Assembly (NCBI GenBank): GCA_026874595.1
Contig: CM049308.1
Location: 78,970,124-79,034,123 of the forward strand
Length of the DNA stretch: 64,000 nucleotides
DNA from: Sipunculus nudus
Taxonomy: Eukaryota > Annelida > Sipuncula > Golfingiida > Sipunculidae
Direction: 5' to 3'
The notes beneath the pieces were generated by a model. It had not been told where the DNA came from, did no database searches, and saw only the letters and a list, made by a program, of their open reading frames with translations. Position numbers and translations under genes: made by a program. Below, one piece after another: positions 1 through 12,275 of the stretch. Every line of letters begins with the position of its first letter. The first letter of the stretch is position 1.

Positions 1-335
1 CCTTGAACGAATGTGTAATTAAGCGTACCCACATACTGAGAGGCCCAGTTCTGTCCCGCATGTCCATATGTAGTGAAAACCCCGATACTAAAGTTTCCAA
101 AACAAAATATAAACGAAATCTAAATAGAATGTACATATGTGCATTGGATAACAACGATGCGATGTTTCAACATAATTAGTAACCTTGTCTTATTTTTTAA
201 AATGTATTGTATATATATATGTTCCTCACAATCAGATGTAAATACTGACATAAAAACCTTAGATTTTTGTTTTGTGATAATTCCAATGTGTATTGGTACT
301 ACTTGACACGTTACAATTTAAGTATAAAGCTATAC

Positions 336-457
336 GATTCCTTTTACGCGGTTGCGGCCGCGGTATGCGGTCGCGGTAGTAGTTGCGACAAGGCCGATTC
401 CTTTTATGCGGTCGCGGATAAAAACGATGTTTGTATATGTGATATAATATTTATGTA

Positions 458-518
<61 letters not shown>

Positions 519-856
519 TCCCTGCATTGTCAAAGTGGCAATAAAAGAAACCAGCCGTTTTTATCGAATCAGATACATGTATTGGGCAGACCACTCACCA
601 GTGAATGACAGACAAATGTTTCCCATATTCACAATGATTTAAATCGATGTTTTCCAGCGGAAACCGTTTTTCCTCTAGGCATATACTGATAAACACGTTA
701 TAATCCTTAGGAAACCCTTTACAATTCAGCGAGATTCCTCGTCCGACCCCATCCGTTTAAATTTTGTTGTCGGATCGGTCGCTACATGATCCGACAAAAA
801 TTTTGTCGGATGACGGGTCGGATAACTACCGCGACCGCAACCGCATAAAAGGAATC
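336..856. mobile_element. Non-autonomous inverted-repeat element (MITE-like)
   Basis: The left end GATTCCTTTTACGCGGTTGC (336-355) is repeated in inverted form at the right end (about 835-856, reading CCGCAACCGCATAAAAGGAATC in two parts). A second copy of the left motif lies near 399. The interior carries a TA microsatellite (about 462-520) and a perfect 23-nt palindrome at 789-811 (ATCCGACAAAA-A-TTTTGTCGGAT). There is no coding capacity. The superfamily is not identifiable. Confidence 0.55.
462..520. repeat. (TA)n microsatellite
   Basis: An uninterrupted alternating TA run with one GTATA interruption, lying inside the inverted-repeat element at 336-856. Confidence 0.9.
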
Positions 857-1567
857 AGTCCTGCATAATATCATATGTTCTACTCTACATCGAGTTAATT
901 AGAGAATACCTTCAGTCAATGTGCAATCGGGTGTGACTATACATTGAGAGAGTCCGTTTTGTCCCCAGGCCAAAGTGTTGAAAATCAAAATTAATTTTCA
1001 AAAAAGCTCTTCAGTCTACCATTTTCTGACTAAACTTAAAATAGTAAGGCTTGTTCTTTCGCCTTATGTAAAATAACTGATTTGTCGATCAGTATAAAGA
1101 GATGACATAGGATAGAGACTTGTAAACATTGGTTGTGATGAATGTATTCCATGTATAATCGGCCAGTTTGTTCAGTTTGAGTCACTCAAGCTGATTTATT
1201 CTTTTGTTTGGTGACTGTTCCTTTACAATGCTGGAACTGTGTATAATTCTACGTGACTTAAGTTACAATGAACTTTAATTACTTTGCTGCAATAATTATT
1301 GCACGTAAGAGCAGGTTTATCATGGGACTTGGTCCACGTTTAGATTAATTGAACGTAAATCCGTTCGCAGACAGACACTTATTCACTGGACATTTTATCT
1401 CTAGACGAATAACTTCGACGTTCTTCACATGAAATAAATTATATATACATCAGTTTTACCTCGTATACTGTGTTTCCTCTTCAAATATATCGAGCAACCA
1501 AAACAACCCGACCGTTGACTTCACAAATAAAGCTGCGCATGCGCGTCCTGGGTATCAGAAAAAAGCA

Positions 1568-1728
1568 CGGGTTCCATCTATAGAACCTCATTTTGAGTTA
1601 TGTTCATGAAATGAACCTCCAGGTTCCATCTGGAACCTATTAACGGGGAAAAGAGTTCCAGAAAGAACCATGGTTCTATCCAGAACCAGTTGGGTTCTCG
1701 AAAGAACCATTAAGAACCCTCTTAGAGT
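1568..1728. repeat. GGTTC/GAACC-rich repeat, probable MITE fragment
   Basis: Dense alternating GGTTCC/GAACC words in both orientations (for example GGTTCCATCTGGAACC), ending in AAGAACCCTCTTAGAGTGTA. This pattern fits the end of a small inverted-repeat transposon. The borders are uncertain and there is no coding capacity. Confidence 0.4.
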
Positions 1729-2413
1729 GTAGACTGGCGCAATATAGAAGGAGGGGGGGGGGGGCGATTCATTTACACTTGGGTGCATGCGTGTGTTGAA
1801 GTACTGAGAGGATCGACATGCTTTTCTTGGGATGGATGTTAGTTATTGGAGTTATCGTTCATAAAATAATTGGTGAATTTTAAAAAATTACTGGTAAAAT
1901 AGGAAATTTTATGAAAGATTAAAATGCATGGTATTTACACCTGTACACGAAATGGAAAATTATATTCACACCATCTTTGATTTGCAGTGCACATGCACGT
2001 ATAGCTTTAAGACAACCGGATATCCGGATATCAGGTTAAATACACTGTATGAAGTAAATACGACCGACACGTTCAAGCACGGACCGGGCGCCAAAACTAA
2101 AAAAAAATTTCGTAAGTTCGATAGAGTGTGTGTGTGTGTATCACTCAAATATACATCTTTTACTCATATATATAAGTCAATATAATTGGTAGAGGAAATA
2201 AGGGATATTTGGGTTATACGATTTACACAGTGATCTTCACTAAACTGCAGGCACCCTCCCCACCCAAACTCATAAAGTTTGTGTCCTACACATCTTTTCA
2301 TATAGAGGGGCTTCAGTATGAGAGTGTTAATGGTGGGTATTTCCTTTGCGTGTGGATGCTGATATTGAACACGCCTATGTGTCATATGTACGCGCATTTT
2401 CGCGCATATATAT

Positions 2414-2558
2414 CAGGGGCGGATCCAGGATTTGGGTAAAAGGAGGGGTCCAGGCCGAAACATTGGTATGAAACACTTAAAAAAACTTGCGGCTGCTAAA
2501 AAAAAGGGAGGGGCGGGGGGTCCGGACCCCCTAGACCCTCCCCCTGGATCCGCTACTG
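2414..2558. mobile_element. Short MITE with GGCGGATCCAGG-type ends
   Basis: The left end CAGGGGCGGATCCAGG and the right end CCTGGATCCGCTACTG are inverted repeats about 145 bp apart. They enclose G-rich then C-rich tracts that are also complementary. Flanking TATAT on both sides could be a target duplication. Ends with this GGCGGATCC signature recur in many invertebrate genomes; assignment to a superfamily is not possible here. Confidence 0.6.
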
Positions 2559-4201
2559 TATATATGACTCCAAACAGAGCATAGGGCTCTGTTTTTTTTG
2601 GTACCCTCAGTTGCTATATACTGCTTCTAAATAGAAACGGCACGTTTTGTAGCTTATTCAACAAGAGCTCTTACTACCAGGAACCACCCCAACCACCCCC
2701 ACCCCTTCCTCCCTCATCTAAAATGCATAGACAAAATTTTCGTTGGTAGGGCGCGGGCATGTTGCGCCTCACTCTTAACACGCACCTGTTAAAGAATTAA
2801 TGTATGCGTATAAACAGGACAAAATTCCTATATGCTCCGTGACCTTAACCGGAAATAGATAAGTAAATAAAGTTGTGCACACGTGTGTATGTGTGTTTAG
2901 GATTGTTTTATATGGAAACGTGTCACCATCCAACATTCCTTTTCAGTCATGGCAATGTCTCCTGATGACTAAGGAACTCGCACACCACAATTACCTTTAT
3001 ATATACGTCATTAGTTGATGATCGGTCAGTCCACCTGGCGGCGTGGACTGTCCTGGTTACACAGCAATTATACTGTCACGTGATGCTGTATAGCTCTAAA
3101 CTTTACAATCTGCTGTATCTGCCTTTGTTGACAAGAGAATGTTGAAAAAGTATATAAAATATATGTAAAAAGTGTATTAAAAGTGGAGTATAAAAATGCA
3201 TGACCCAGACTGCTCTAATTTTCAGTGAAGTAATTCTTTAGGTTCCAAAAAGAAAATGATTTCTTAAAATTGAAATTCTACCCTCATATGCCTTCCCCAT
3301 TGTAAAACTATTGAACCATAAACGCAGGATTACTGGATGTTATAATTTATGCAAGTATATTCTCCCGAGCAACATATATGAATGGTCAGTGGATTAAATT
3401 GATGCGATAAATTAAACTGGTTTTAGATTCGATCTAGAATTGTCTTCTGCTTGGTTATAATTACTTGCCGTTAATATCGCCACGATTTCTTGCAATTTTA
3501 TACATCATTTAGGATAGTATATTTTCATATACTTATAAACTTTATATAATGACATATAAAGTTTATTCAGGGAATACAGATCATGCCACTCTGAAAACCT
3601 GCATGAACGATATATAGTGGGCGTTGAAGTTTTTAAGCTCTTTTTTATTTATTTTTTATTGCTGGCTATGAAATCCATCTTAATTGCTGGACTTATTCAA
3701 AACATATCATAGAAGAAGAGCTAACCATCAGTTCTTAATAAGTATACAGTGAATGGAAATTTTGGGTTAACCTTTACCAACGGCATGCAGTGACTACATT
3801 TTAGCATCTAAGCTCAGACAGGCGCTTAGAGCGTGGGCGAGTGATTTTGATTGCATGTGTATATAAATGCATGGTCAGGTGCCCTGACAGAATGAAATAT
3901 TATTAGTTTCCGTCTCTTTCATGAAAATCGAGGATCAAGATCTGTTACCAATGCTTCCCCCATAATTTAAATAATTAATGAAATTACACAATTTTCTTTT
4001 GCATACATAATCTAGATACAAAAAAAAAGATATTAGCAATGAATTTCTTGCAGCATTTTCTCAATCGGTCAAATTTTTTTAGGAATAAAGGATACACATA
4101 AAGGTGTGTTTGTTACAGTTCCAGGTGGTATAATTAATAATTTGCACATCTGTCCATTCATCAAAAGTTGACGGCGAGACTGAATTTTAAATGGCATCTT
4201 C

Positions 4202-4203
<2 letters not shown>

Positions 4204-4238
<35 letters not shown>

Positions 4239-4253
4239 TCTCTCTCTCTCTCT
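4204..4253. repeat. (CT)n microsatellite
   Basis: CT dinucleotide run with a single C insertion. Frames reading through it are low-complexity artefacts. Confidence 0.9.
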
Positions 4254-4509
4254 TTATAAGTCTTTCTCTCCATACATGTCTGTCTCTCTTGGACTTGTAA
4301 TACGGGAAATTTTGATCACTAAAGAGAACATTGCTGCCAAGGTCGGTAAACAGCAGTAACAATAGCAATGATAAGAAACATAGCGATAACAAACAATGGC
4401 TTCAAATCTTTTGTGTTTCAGATGTGTTATGACGGCTATGATAAGCGGACGCCCTACACCGAACAACAGGAACTCGCACAATGCTTTCGATACCTGTGAT
4501 TAAAAATAT

Positions 4510-4842
4510 TTAAAATAAGATGTCAGCGGCCCATTTTTTCATTAACCCGTTATAGTTTTTAATCCTATCTCGATGGCTATTGTTGGAAACTTGCTGAAGG
4601 AAGGGGCGCATCTGTTGAGTTATACCAGGAAGGGTCATAAAAAACGGATGTAAGTGATACAACGCGCCGGTGTGTTCATATTGCAACTGTGTGAGCCACT
4701 CCTTCACACGTGTTTTTACGGTACAGCCATTACCGTAGATACCCTTTGCTGTATCAATGGCCGAACTTCCTGTGGTCGCGTACAAACGTGCGCTCCCCGC
4801 CCAGAAAGCCCATTAATTATGAGAAATGCGTCAGGCTTGACT
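4510..4842 (-). other. Unexplained open frame of about 100 codons upstream of VWA gene A
   Basis: On the minus strand a frame is open from just after a stop near 4842 to a TAA at 4510-4512. It encodes a non-repetitive peptide of balanced composition, ending in a basic stretch NYNGLMKKWAADILF. The local GC content is higher than in the surroundings. The opposite strand (about 4654-4938) is also open and Cys-rich, with a segment TWQACVMECSSGRFRGI that faintly recalls a PAN/apple domain. I recognise no family for either frame. It could be a stray exon, a transposon remnant or chance. Confidence 0.2.
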
Positions 4843-4982
4843 TGGCAGGCGTGCGTAATGGAATGCTCCTCCGGCCGTTTCCGCGGAATTCCGAACACAG
4901 CCGAAGATAAAACCTGGGAATTCCATAAGCTTTTATGAATAGAGAGTTTGGTTCGTGAGGGATCGCGTTTATTTTCGATATT

Positions 4983-5026
4983 GCCGGGCGGGGGCGGTGA
5001 GTTAGTTGGGGGGGGGGGGGGGGGGG
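4983..5026. repeat. GC box and poly-G tract before promoter A
   Basis: GCCGGGCGGGGGCGG followed by an uninterrupted G run of about 20. It lies 12-55 bp upstream of the TATA box at 5038. The first part matches an Sp1-type GC box; the poly-G run may be a simple homopolymer. Confidence 0.5.
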
Positions 5027-5037
5027 TGACGTGTCTG

Positions 5038-5045
5038 TATATAAG
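5038..5045 (+). promoter_or_regulatory. TATA box of VWA gene A
   Basis: TATATAAG, 105 bp upstream of the chosen ATG (5143). This predicts transcription starting near 5068-5075 and a 5' leader of about 70 nt. The paralogous gene on the other strand has a TATA box in the equivalent place (21242-21249). Confidence 0.6.
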
Positions 5046-5142
5046 GTGTTACATAGATCTGTTGGCACAGTAAAGAACAGTGAAGCCACCAGAGCGCTTT
5101 ATTCCGACATCGTCTGAAGGATTTGCCTGTATCTTCACAACT

Positions 5143-8100
5143 ATGATGGGATTTGTCAGTTGTCAAACTTTGTTCGCGCTTTTAACTCTTCTCATACTTA
5201 AGGTAAGTCAACATATGATACGACAGATTTCTCTTAGTTTTCAAGGCTTTTCAAAACTATTTTGCAGTATTTGTAACTATACCTTTCTTGTAAGTTCTTG
5301 TTTATTTCTTAGGTTTCCTCTTAATGACTTTGCTTTACCTTCTTAAATAGTTTGTGAAGAGTTAGCCATTTTGAACATAATAAGATATATATGTAAGCGC
5401 TCAAAACTATGGCCTATATCTTTAAATCTATACCTTTTATCTTTGACGGGACAGTTTTGTACATGTGTTTCCTTTCTATTTTGACAGAAGTCAGAAGTCG
5501 CAGGTCGTAAGTATCAACATTACATTTTGCATGATCTGATTGCTTAAGGGTTAAATGTGAGTAAATATGACGTTTACCAAGCATTGAGGTACACAGTACT
5601 GTTATAGGTACTGTATGGTATCACGATAACTTAAGACTTGGGTCCACGTAAGGCGGAAAATTTATTTAGAAATACGACGCAGTGGTTCTGGCTTTTCCCT
5701 TCAAATGCATTGGAACACCTTTAAAAATTGTTTAAATTATAGATACAATTTAACATTTAATGATGTGATTTTAATTTTATTCTTCAGTGAAAATATAACA
5801 ACGTTGAAATGAATTCTAGATTCTTTCAGATTTTATTCTACTTATGATTCTTTACGTAATTCCAGGAACATTAGGAGAAGAAAATGATCTTCACTCTCCG
5901 GCTAAAGGTGTGTTTTCTTTTCACATTATTTGTCGTAAAATGACCTGTAAATATCACATGATTATAAAGTTACAATATAATGTAAATATTATACTTATCA
6001 TAAGGAATGTCGCCATATTTTATCACCAAAAAGATTATCGTAACTTTAAACCCAGAATAGTCTAAATATATATCAATGTAATCAGTTTAATATACTTGTT
6101 CAGTTTAAGCTGGGTTGTCATGTGGCTCTGATTTGTTTTTCTACAAAATACATTATTGACTGATTTTCAGGCTGTGGCGGCAAACCTGCCGACATCGTTT
6201 TCTTGCTGGACGGCAGTGACAGCATATGGATTGAGGACTTCAAAAAGCAGCTGGAATTTGTTCGTCAGATGATAAGTGCGTTTGATATCTCACCTGTGTC
6301 AACAAGAGTGGCCGCCATGAGTTTTGGCGACAACCCCGCTCCCGCGTTTCACCTTGGCGACCACTTGACGACACCTGACGCCAGGGACGCAGTCAGATTC
6401 ATCCGCCCAGCGCGTGGAAATACGGATACGGCCGGGGCACTGATGTACATGCGTGAGGAGATGTTTTCTTCCATACACGGCGGCAGGGATGGTGTCGTCC
6501 GAATAGGTACTTATTTATTCTAACCGTGGGCATTTTCACATTATTTATTAAAATATTAACTTACGACTTGTAAGTTTTTTTAGAAAGTCATAATAGCCTC
6601 TTTTTGCCGTGATTAATAAATTATGACTCATTATACGTTCTAGTCTGGTAGGCTAGCACACCTGTGTGTATTCACCAGACATGTATGCTATACATAGTAA
6701 CATTGGCTCTTACATTAAACTATTGCTAATGATCTCACGGCGTCGGATTCTTGAAGCAGCCAAGCCTTCATTCGTTAGGATTCATACAGATTACGTCAAG
6801 CCCGCATGCGTTAGCCTTGTGATTTTGTGAGCCTCGTAATAAATTCCAGTGAGGGACTTACGATTTCCCACTCCCAGAATATAAAACTGTCAGGCGGTCT
6901 TTTTCATACTCTACGAAATCGACCCATACAGACCATGTTTAGTGAGTATGTTTACCATATGATAAGGAATAGTTTAACGGTTACCTTTTCTGAACTCGGT
7001 ACTATGCATTTTATGTTTAATCAAGATGTCATCGCCTGTTGTTAGACTATACACATCATATCCTCTACTATCCACGAATCAAATTAAACTGGCTCAGTTG
7101 ATGTACTGATTAATCTTTAATGCCCCAAACCAACAGAGCCATCAACCTTACTCTTGAAGTGTCGCAACGCCTAGGGCTGCCACCTAGTTGCAAATTATAT
7201 AAATAATTTACGGCTCTCTGGCGACCATTTTGTGATAAGAGCTGACACTGAGTTACCTCTATAGGTATAAGCCTTTATGGAATCACGCTTTAATTTATGC
7301 ATTAAGAAGCAAACTTAATTACTAGCGCCGTGACAGGGCTAGAGTAAAATATACAATATCGATTACGATTATCCTGGTAAAGCAACCACTTCAGGTCAAG
7401 ATGTGTTTGCTGGCATTTTAATGTATTATTTATATTTTTCTTTCAGGGATTGTGGTGACAGACGGCAGCAGCAGTTCTCCGGAGAAGACGGCGATGCAGG
7501 CCGATCTGTCCCGAAAAGCCGGGATAATTTTGTTCGCAGTGGGTGTGGGTGGAGGGATAAAGGAGTCAGAAATGATGCACATGGCGTCCAAGCCGGAATA
7601 CGTGTTCACTGTAGAAGACTTCGATGCCCTTAACTCCATCAAGAACATTTTGGCCGCGGAATCTTGCAAAGGTATGTTTGTGTGAGTAGTCGATTGAAAT
7701 TTTAATATTCCTCTCACGCCAATGATATTTCCTCTTCTATGTCATAAGATTCAAGAGAATGAAAAGAAAATCCTCAACATTATTAACATGTTTTGAAGCT
7801 TTGACAAAGGTCAATTAGCAAAACCGTCCATTGTGCATGATATAGACGGAAGGCCTTGGGTTTATGCCCAAAGGCTACTTCAGTTTCAACAGCCTTAAGT
7901 GCAGGGAAAAACAACTACTGTGGTTGCCTTTTTGTTCGCGAGGGTTTTAATTTCGCGATATTCGCGAATGGGAAATAATCGCGAAAATGAAACCCTCGGG
8001 AATAATCGGCCAATTGAGAATGTCCTTCTTGTTTAGTGTAATCAATACTTGTATGGTAATAGGTTAAAACAGAGAGAATTTTTAAATAAATTACATCCTT

Positions 8101-9648
8101 GCAGGTATAGGGAACTGTAAGCCGTAAATTTGAACTAAACCACCTATGCTGTGTGTGCGGGCCTATCATTATATAAGAAAATGTCACAAACTCATGACTT
8201 ATTCTCATTTTATAATACACACAGGTATATGGCTTTGCCAAAGATTTGATATAGGTTCTTGTGAGATCGCGAAAATGAAACCCTCGTAAAACATTAAAAA
8301 TGGAAAAATCGCGAAATTTCAGCCTCGCGAATATGAAGCCAACCACAGTATATTTTACCGCAGTGCTTTATTTTTTAACCTTACAAATGACTAATATACA
8401 ACAAAATTAACGTAAATACGTGTTTACATGTGTAAATACATGTATTGACGTCAATAGATGTGCATTATAGAAAGCTATAGATAAGTATACTTATTTTAAC
8501 AATCTATATTCACAGCCACGGCTGCACCGACGGTCGACCCACCTGTATCTACCACGACCAGGGAACCTCTGAGACATGAAGGTAAGAATCCAGGATTTAA
8601 AGAAAAATCTCTGACTTATTGGGCACTTCTTTTTAAGTACAATCTCGTATAAAAAAAGGAAACAAAACACATTCCCTGCGGAAGTGTAATTAATACTGTT
8701 TTGGATTATTGTTATTCAAATTAAGTTGTATGTTACAAGAGTAATACATGAACAGCAGTAATATTGTTTTCCTTTTTTTGCCGAATTAACAATAGCTCAT
8801 TTGTTGAATAATATTGAGCACTGTTCTATATATTTACTCTGTTTTTGGTCATACAGCGTGTGGGAGGCGCCATCCAGCGGACATCGTGTACGTTCTTCCC
8901 AACACAGCAGGACCAGACGACACTGACCAGGCCCTTGCGTTCATTCACAAAGTTTCCCGCCACATGGAGATTTCCGGATCCGGCGTCCGTATCAGCGTTG
9001 TTCCCAAAACCTGCTACGGCGTCTCTGGATTCTCTCTGGATGCTTTCGACCAGAAAGATTACGCTTTGCATTTTGTTAAGAAAATGCGGAGTGGTGGAAC
9101 CAATATGGCGGACCAGCTGCGGTATGCTCGTATTTACAGCTTCCGCCCGTGTGAGGGCGCCAGGGGTTCCGTGAAGAAAATGTTGGTCGTTATCATTGAT
9201 GGGACCAAAGCAAAATCTAATCGTATAGAATCTGCTATGGAAGCCAGGAAGCTGCGAGAACACGGTGTGGAGATATTTGTTGTTGCTGTTGGACGCAGTA
9301 TGTCAATAACTGACGTTAAACCCCTCGCCTCACCTGGAGATCAGCACCTGATTTTAATCAAATCATTTGAGGATTTACAATATGGCAGCCAGTACCTCAA
9401 GAAAAATCTGAACAAGGCATGTCAAACATCATCTACAGGTAAGAAGAAGGCTGTGTGTAGTTCAAATGATATAATATTTTAATTAAGGTCTTATTAAAGT
9501 TTGAAAACATTTCATCTCACTTGCGCCACTTGCAGCCGAGGACCGACACAGTGTTCGGTGTGTTGCAACCTCCGTACAGGGTCAAATGTGTATTGAGCCA
9601 ATGATGGGACCCTGCCATTTGATACAGACAAAAGCTTGTTTGACCTGA
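5143..9648 (+). CDS. Secreted double-VWA-domain protein, gene A (7 or 8 exons)
   Basis: Exons: 5143-5202, 5488-5506 (19 nt), 5866-5907, 6171-6506, 7447-7671, 8516-8581, 8857-9438 and a possible last exon 9536-9648. All junctions are GT-AG and keep frame; the first intron is phase 0 and the rest phase 1. The start ATGATGGGA opens a hydrophobic signal peptide (residues 1-20). VWA1 spans about residues 41-228. Its metal-site motif DGSDS is at 54-58, followed by the Thr of GNTDTAGAL and the Asp of VVTDG. A flanking Cys pair (GCGG, ESCKG) probably closes the domain. A 22-residue Thr/Pro linker leads to VWA2 (about 249-443), where the position of DxSxS reads PNTAG, so metal binding is unlikely. VWA domains of matrilins, collagen VI and shell-matrix proteins have similar layouts; extracellular matrix or adhesion work is inferred. 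If the last intron is not used, the frame ends at 9482 (457 residues instead of 480). Confidence 0.85.
7916..8350. mobile_element. Tc1/mariner-like MITE inside intron 5 of VWA gene A
   Basis: The left end TA-CTGTGGTTGCC (from 7916) mirrors the right end CCAACCACAG-TA (to 8350), giving inverted repeats bounded by a TA dinucleotide as in Tc1/mariner elements. Subterminal motifs rich in TCGCGAAAATGAAACCCTCG recur in both orientations. It has no transposase. It lies between exons 7447-7671 and 8516-8581 and breaks no exon. Confidence 0.6.
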
Positions 9649-10166
9649 TGTTTGACCCAGTCAACGCCTCGTTTGGTGATCAGTAAATGTAAACAACATA
9701 TGACTCGAGATATGCAATAATGGCTGATCCCCCAATTCATGCAGGTAATCATTTTGTATAATGTTGAAAAGGCCACAACAATATCCCTGCACTATAATCG
9801 TGCATTTATGTCTGCTACAATTCTGGCAGCAGTTGTATCACGTAAACTATCAATGGTAGCACATTCACCATTTTCTGTTTATATTTATAATATCGCGTCA
9901 CAGATATTACAGCGCAAATAGGTCCACAGGTTTATATATATCAATATAAGAAATCTGTTTCACGGACAAAACCGTTTGCTTGTTATATTTGGAATGGATG
10001 TTGTCGAAGCATCCTTTGTAATTACTATTTGTCTTAATTATCGTAATTTTCAATTGCGGGTGATATAGCTTGGGTTCGACTGGCTATAGAACCTTGTGCA
10101 CCTTGAGTGTCAGAGATTAATTCCCTGCATAGACCTCGCGTGAGGAGAATGGGTGTGTTGGGACCT

Positions 10167-10787
10167 ACTCGAAAATTCGAAACTGGTTTCGGTTCCGGAA
10201 AACCGGTTCTGTATGGTTTCGCCTTATATTAAGTGAACAATTTCGGTTATAATAAACAAATTATGATAAAATAGTTAATTATTAATATAATTAAATGAAT
10301 TAATTATGAAAATATTATCAACGTTAGAGATCTATGCCTTGGGACTCTGAGACCAAGTGAGAGCATTATTAATTGTGACTGGCCAATTAATTTTGCAATT
10401 ATGATGAAAATATACTGTTTCTCTGAGTCATATCCACGTGTCATATGACATGGACAAATAGGATACGGGCGTCGCATCTTTAGCTGTACAGGGTTAAATT
10501 AGGGAATATTGAATTCAAAACACGAAAGAATGTCTATACCACAGTCATCGCTTATTAACTCGAACAGGCATCAAGAGATCAATTAATAAAATAATTTATA
10601 AAATAGTACTACTTGCACCGCCGCCATCATGCCAGTTCAATTATCGAGTGGACGGTTTCGACGAAACCGAAAATATCTCCGGGATATGGTTTCGCAGTTT
10701 CGCCAAAACCAGTTTCAGTTTCGCTATTATTAAGTGAACGGTTTCCCGGAAGTGGCCATGACTGAAACCAGTTTTGAATTTTCGAGT
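10167..10787. mobile_element. Non-autonomous hAT-like element with 25-30 bp inverted repeats
   Basis: The left end ACTCGAAAATTCGAAACTGG and the right end read on the other strand ACTCGAAAATTCAAAACTGG differ at one position. GGGACCT before and GGAACCT after the element may be a target duplication of 7-8 bp with one mismatch, which would fit a hAT-type element. Internal GGTTTCG and AAGTGAAC motifs repeat in both orientations. It has no coding capacity. Confidence 0.6.
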
Positions 10788-11535
10788 GGAACCTTAAACT
10801 TACAAGAATACTAACATAAGTTAAAATTCAAATGATAAGTACACACCCATACAGTATTACAAACGACGAGGATTCTGTCAAAAGATCTGGCCTGTAATCA
10901 GGATCACTAGAAAAAAAGCCCGAATACTGGATTATTGAACCCGAACGAAGCAGACGACAATGACGTACAGTGCGCATTCTTGTTGAAAAAAGTATTTTAA
11001 TAATTAAATACGATGTATATGAATTGTTGGGAGCACATACTTCTTTCTATAAGATTACAGAAGCAGTCATCTTGATTTTAAAAAATCATTGTTCTTTCGA
11101 AACATGAAACATGTTCCACATTTTTGCTGAGTGCTATATCGATTCTGCTTTGTCGTATGATATCACGAAATCAAATATACCCTGAAATATTATTATGTAC
11201 TTGGGATGGAAAAAAATCTGAATGTGGTGATATTTTGAATTCAGGCAAATCGTAACGAGACTTGAAGAAGAACGGATCAGCTGCGGGTCACATGGTGACG
11301 ACACAGAAATACACATGGTGACGTTACAGAAAGACAAAGCAGACGACGGTTTGGTTCAGCCCGACGGATAAACTATCTCTCATGCTGGCGTGAGAGGACA
11401 GAGGCATTCAACAGTGTAAATATAAGAGTTTTAAGTTATTTATATTATTTTTAACTGCCTGTATTAATTCATTGTATCTTAAACATGTGTAGTCCTTAAA
11501 ACTAGATCACTAAGGCAAAAATAAAAATAAAAAAT

Positions 11536-11779
11536 ATGGTTCTCAGGCACCGCCGGCGTCAATTTTATCCCCCGCATCAATCATTTTTACTTTTAATTTT
11601 CATCTTTCAAGAAGAAAAATAATTCAATTTTGATACGATTTCCTTTGTTATATAGTGCTGTTACCTGTGAATAAACTGTTATTTTCATGCTTTTCCCTTA
11701 TCATATGACATTTTTATCGAAACATACAAAAAAAAAAAATAATAAAATACCGCCCGCCCGCAGTGTTCCTGAGAACCAT
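11536..11779. mobile_element. Short inverted-repeat element, copy 1
   Basis: It starts ATGGTTCTCAGGCAC and ends GTTCCTGAGAACCAT. The interior matches the copy at 20380-20663 at many blocks (TTTCCTTTGTTAT, TTTTTATC, CGCCCGCCCGCA). Its inverted repeats are less perfect than those of the other copy. Non-coding. Confidence 0.65.
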
Positions 11780-12227
11780 TCCTTTTTATATTTTGGCCTA
11801 ACAGCCGGGTACATGTTGTGGCATAGTTCTTGAATTTGTCGGCAGGCGGCGATACCGGACAAGTTCCTGCTGCGCTTTGGTTATTACTCTTACCTGGTGG
11901 TGGTGGGGGGGGGGGGGGGGGGGGGGGAGACATCATTTAGTTATTAGTCAAATATTCACATAGTGGGGATATTAGGTGACTGTAGGTGACTATCCACTGA
12001 TGAAGGCGCCTCACAGGATCTCAAGAGCGTAGACTTGTTTCAGCTCCACCTTTCATTTAATTCTTAACTATATTGATTTCTCTTTATTTATTATAAACTT
12101 TGAAAGGCTTTGTGGGTGTGGATGATGTAGCTTTCTCAGTCACCGGTGCGGGTGCACGCTGGTGGCTCTTCGCGGCTCCTTGGCTTGGCTTGTGTGGCAA
12201 CTTTCGGCATCAAAATTATAGTCTAAA

Positions 12228-12275
12228 CAGACAGGCCGGGGCGGTGGTCCGAGACCACCTCAACCGTGTCTGTCT
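12228..12275. other. Perfect stem-loop in intergenic DNA
   Basis: GGTGGTC-CGA-GACCACC forms a 7-bp stem with a 3-nt loop, nested inside an outer AGACA/TGTCT pairing. The local sequence is GC-rich compared with its surroundings. Its role is unknown; it may be part of an old repeat. Confidence 0.35.

Larger units (their letters stand above)
1..5030. other. Intergenic stretch with repeats, no confident gene
   Basis: AT-rich sequence with no gene I can support. It holds an inverted-repeat element (336-856), GGTTC/GAACC-rich repeat DNA (about 1568-1728), a GGATCC-ended MITE (2414-2558), several homopolymer or dinucleotide runs and, at its right end, a GC-richer segment with open frames on both strands (4510-4938) just upstream of the first VWA gene. 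Confidence 0.6.

Noticed and set aside
2573-2602. Hairpin ACAGAGC/GCTCTGT followed by eight T, like a bacterial terminator
   Set aside because: The window is nuclear animal DNA and the hairpin lies next to a MITE with no gene upstream; it is most likely repeat sequence.
3027-3050. CAGTCCAC-GTGGACTG hairpin
   Set aside because: A perfect 8-bp stem, but isolated, with no conserved partner or gene context; expected by chance in 64 kb.
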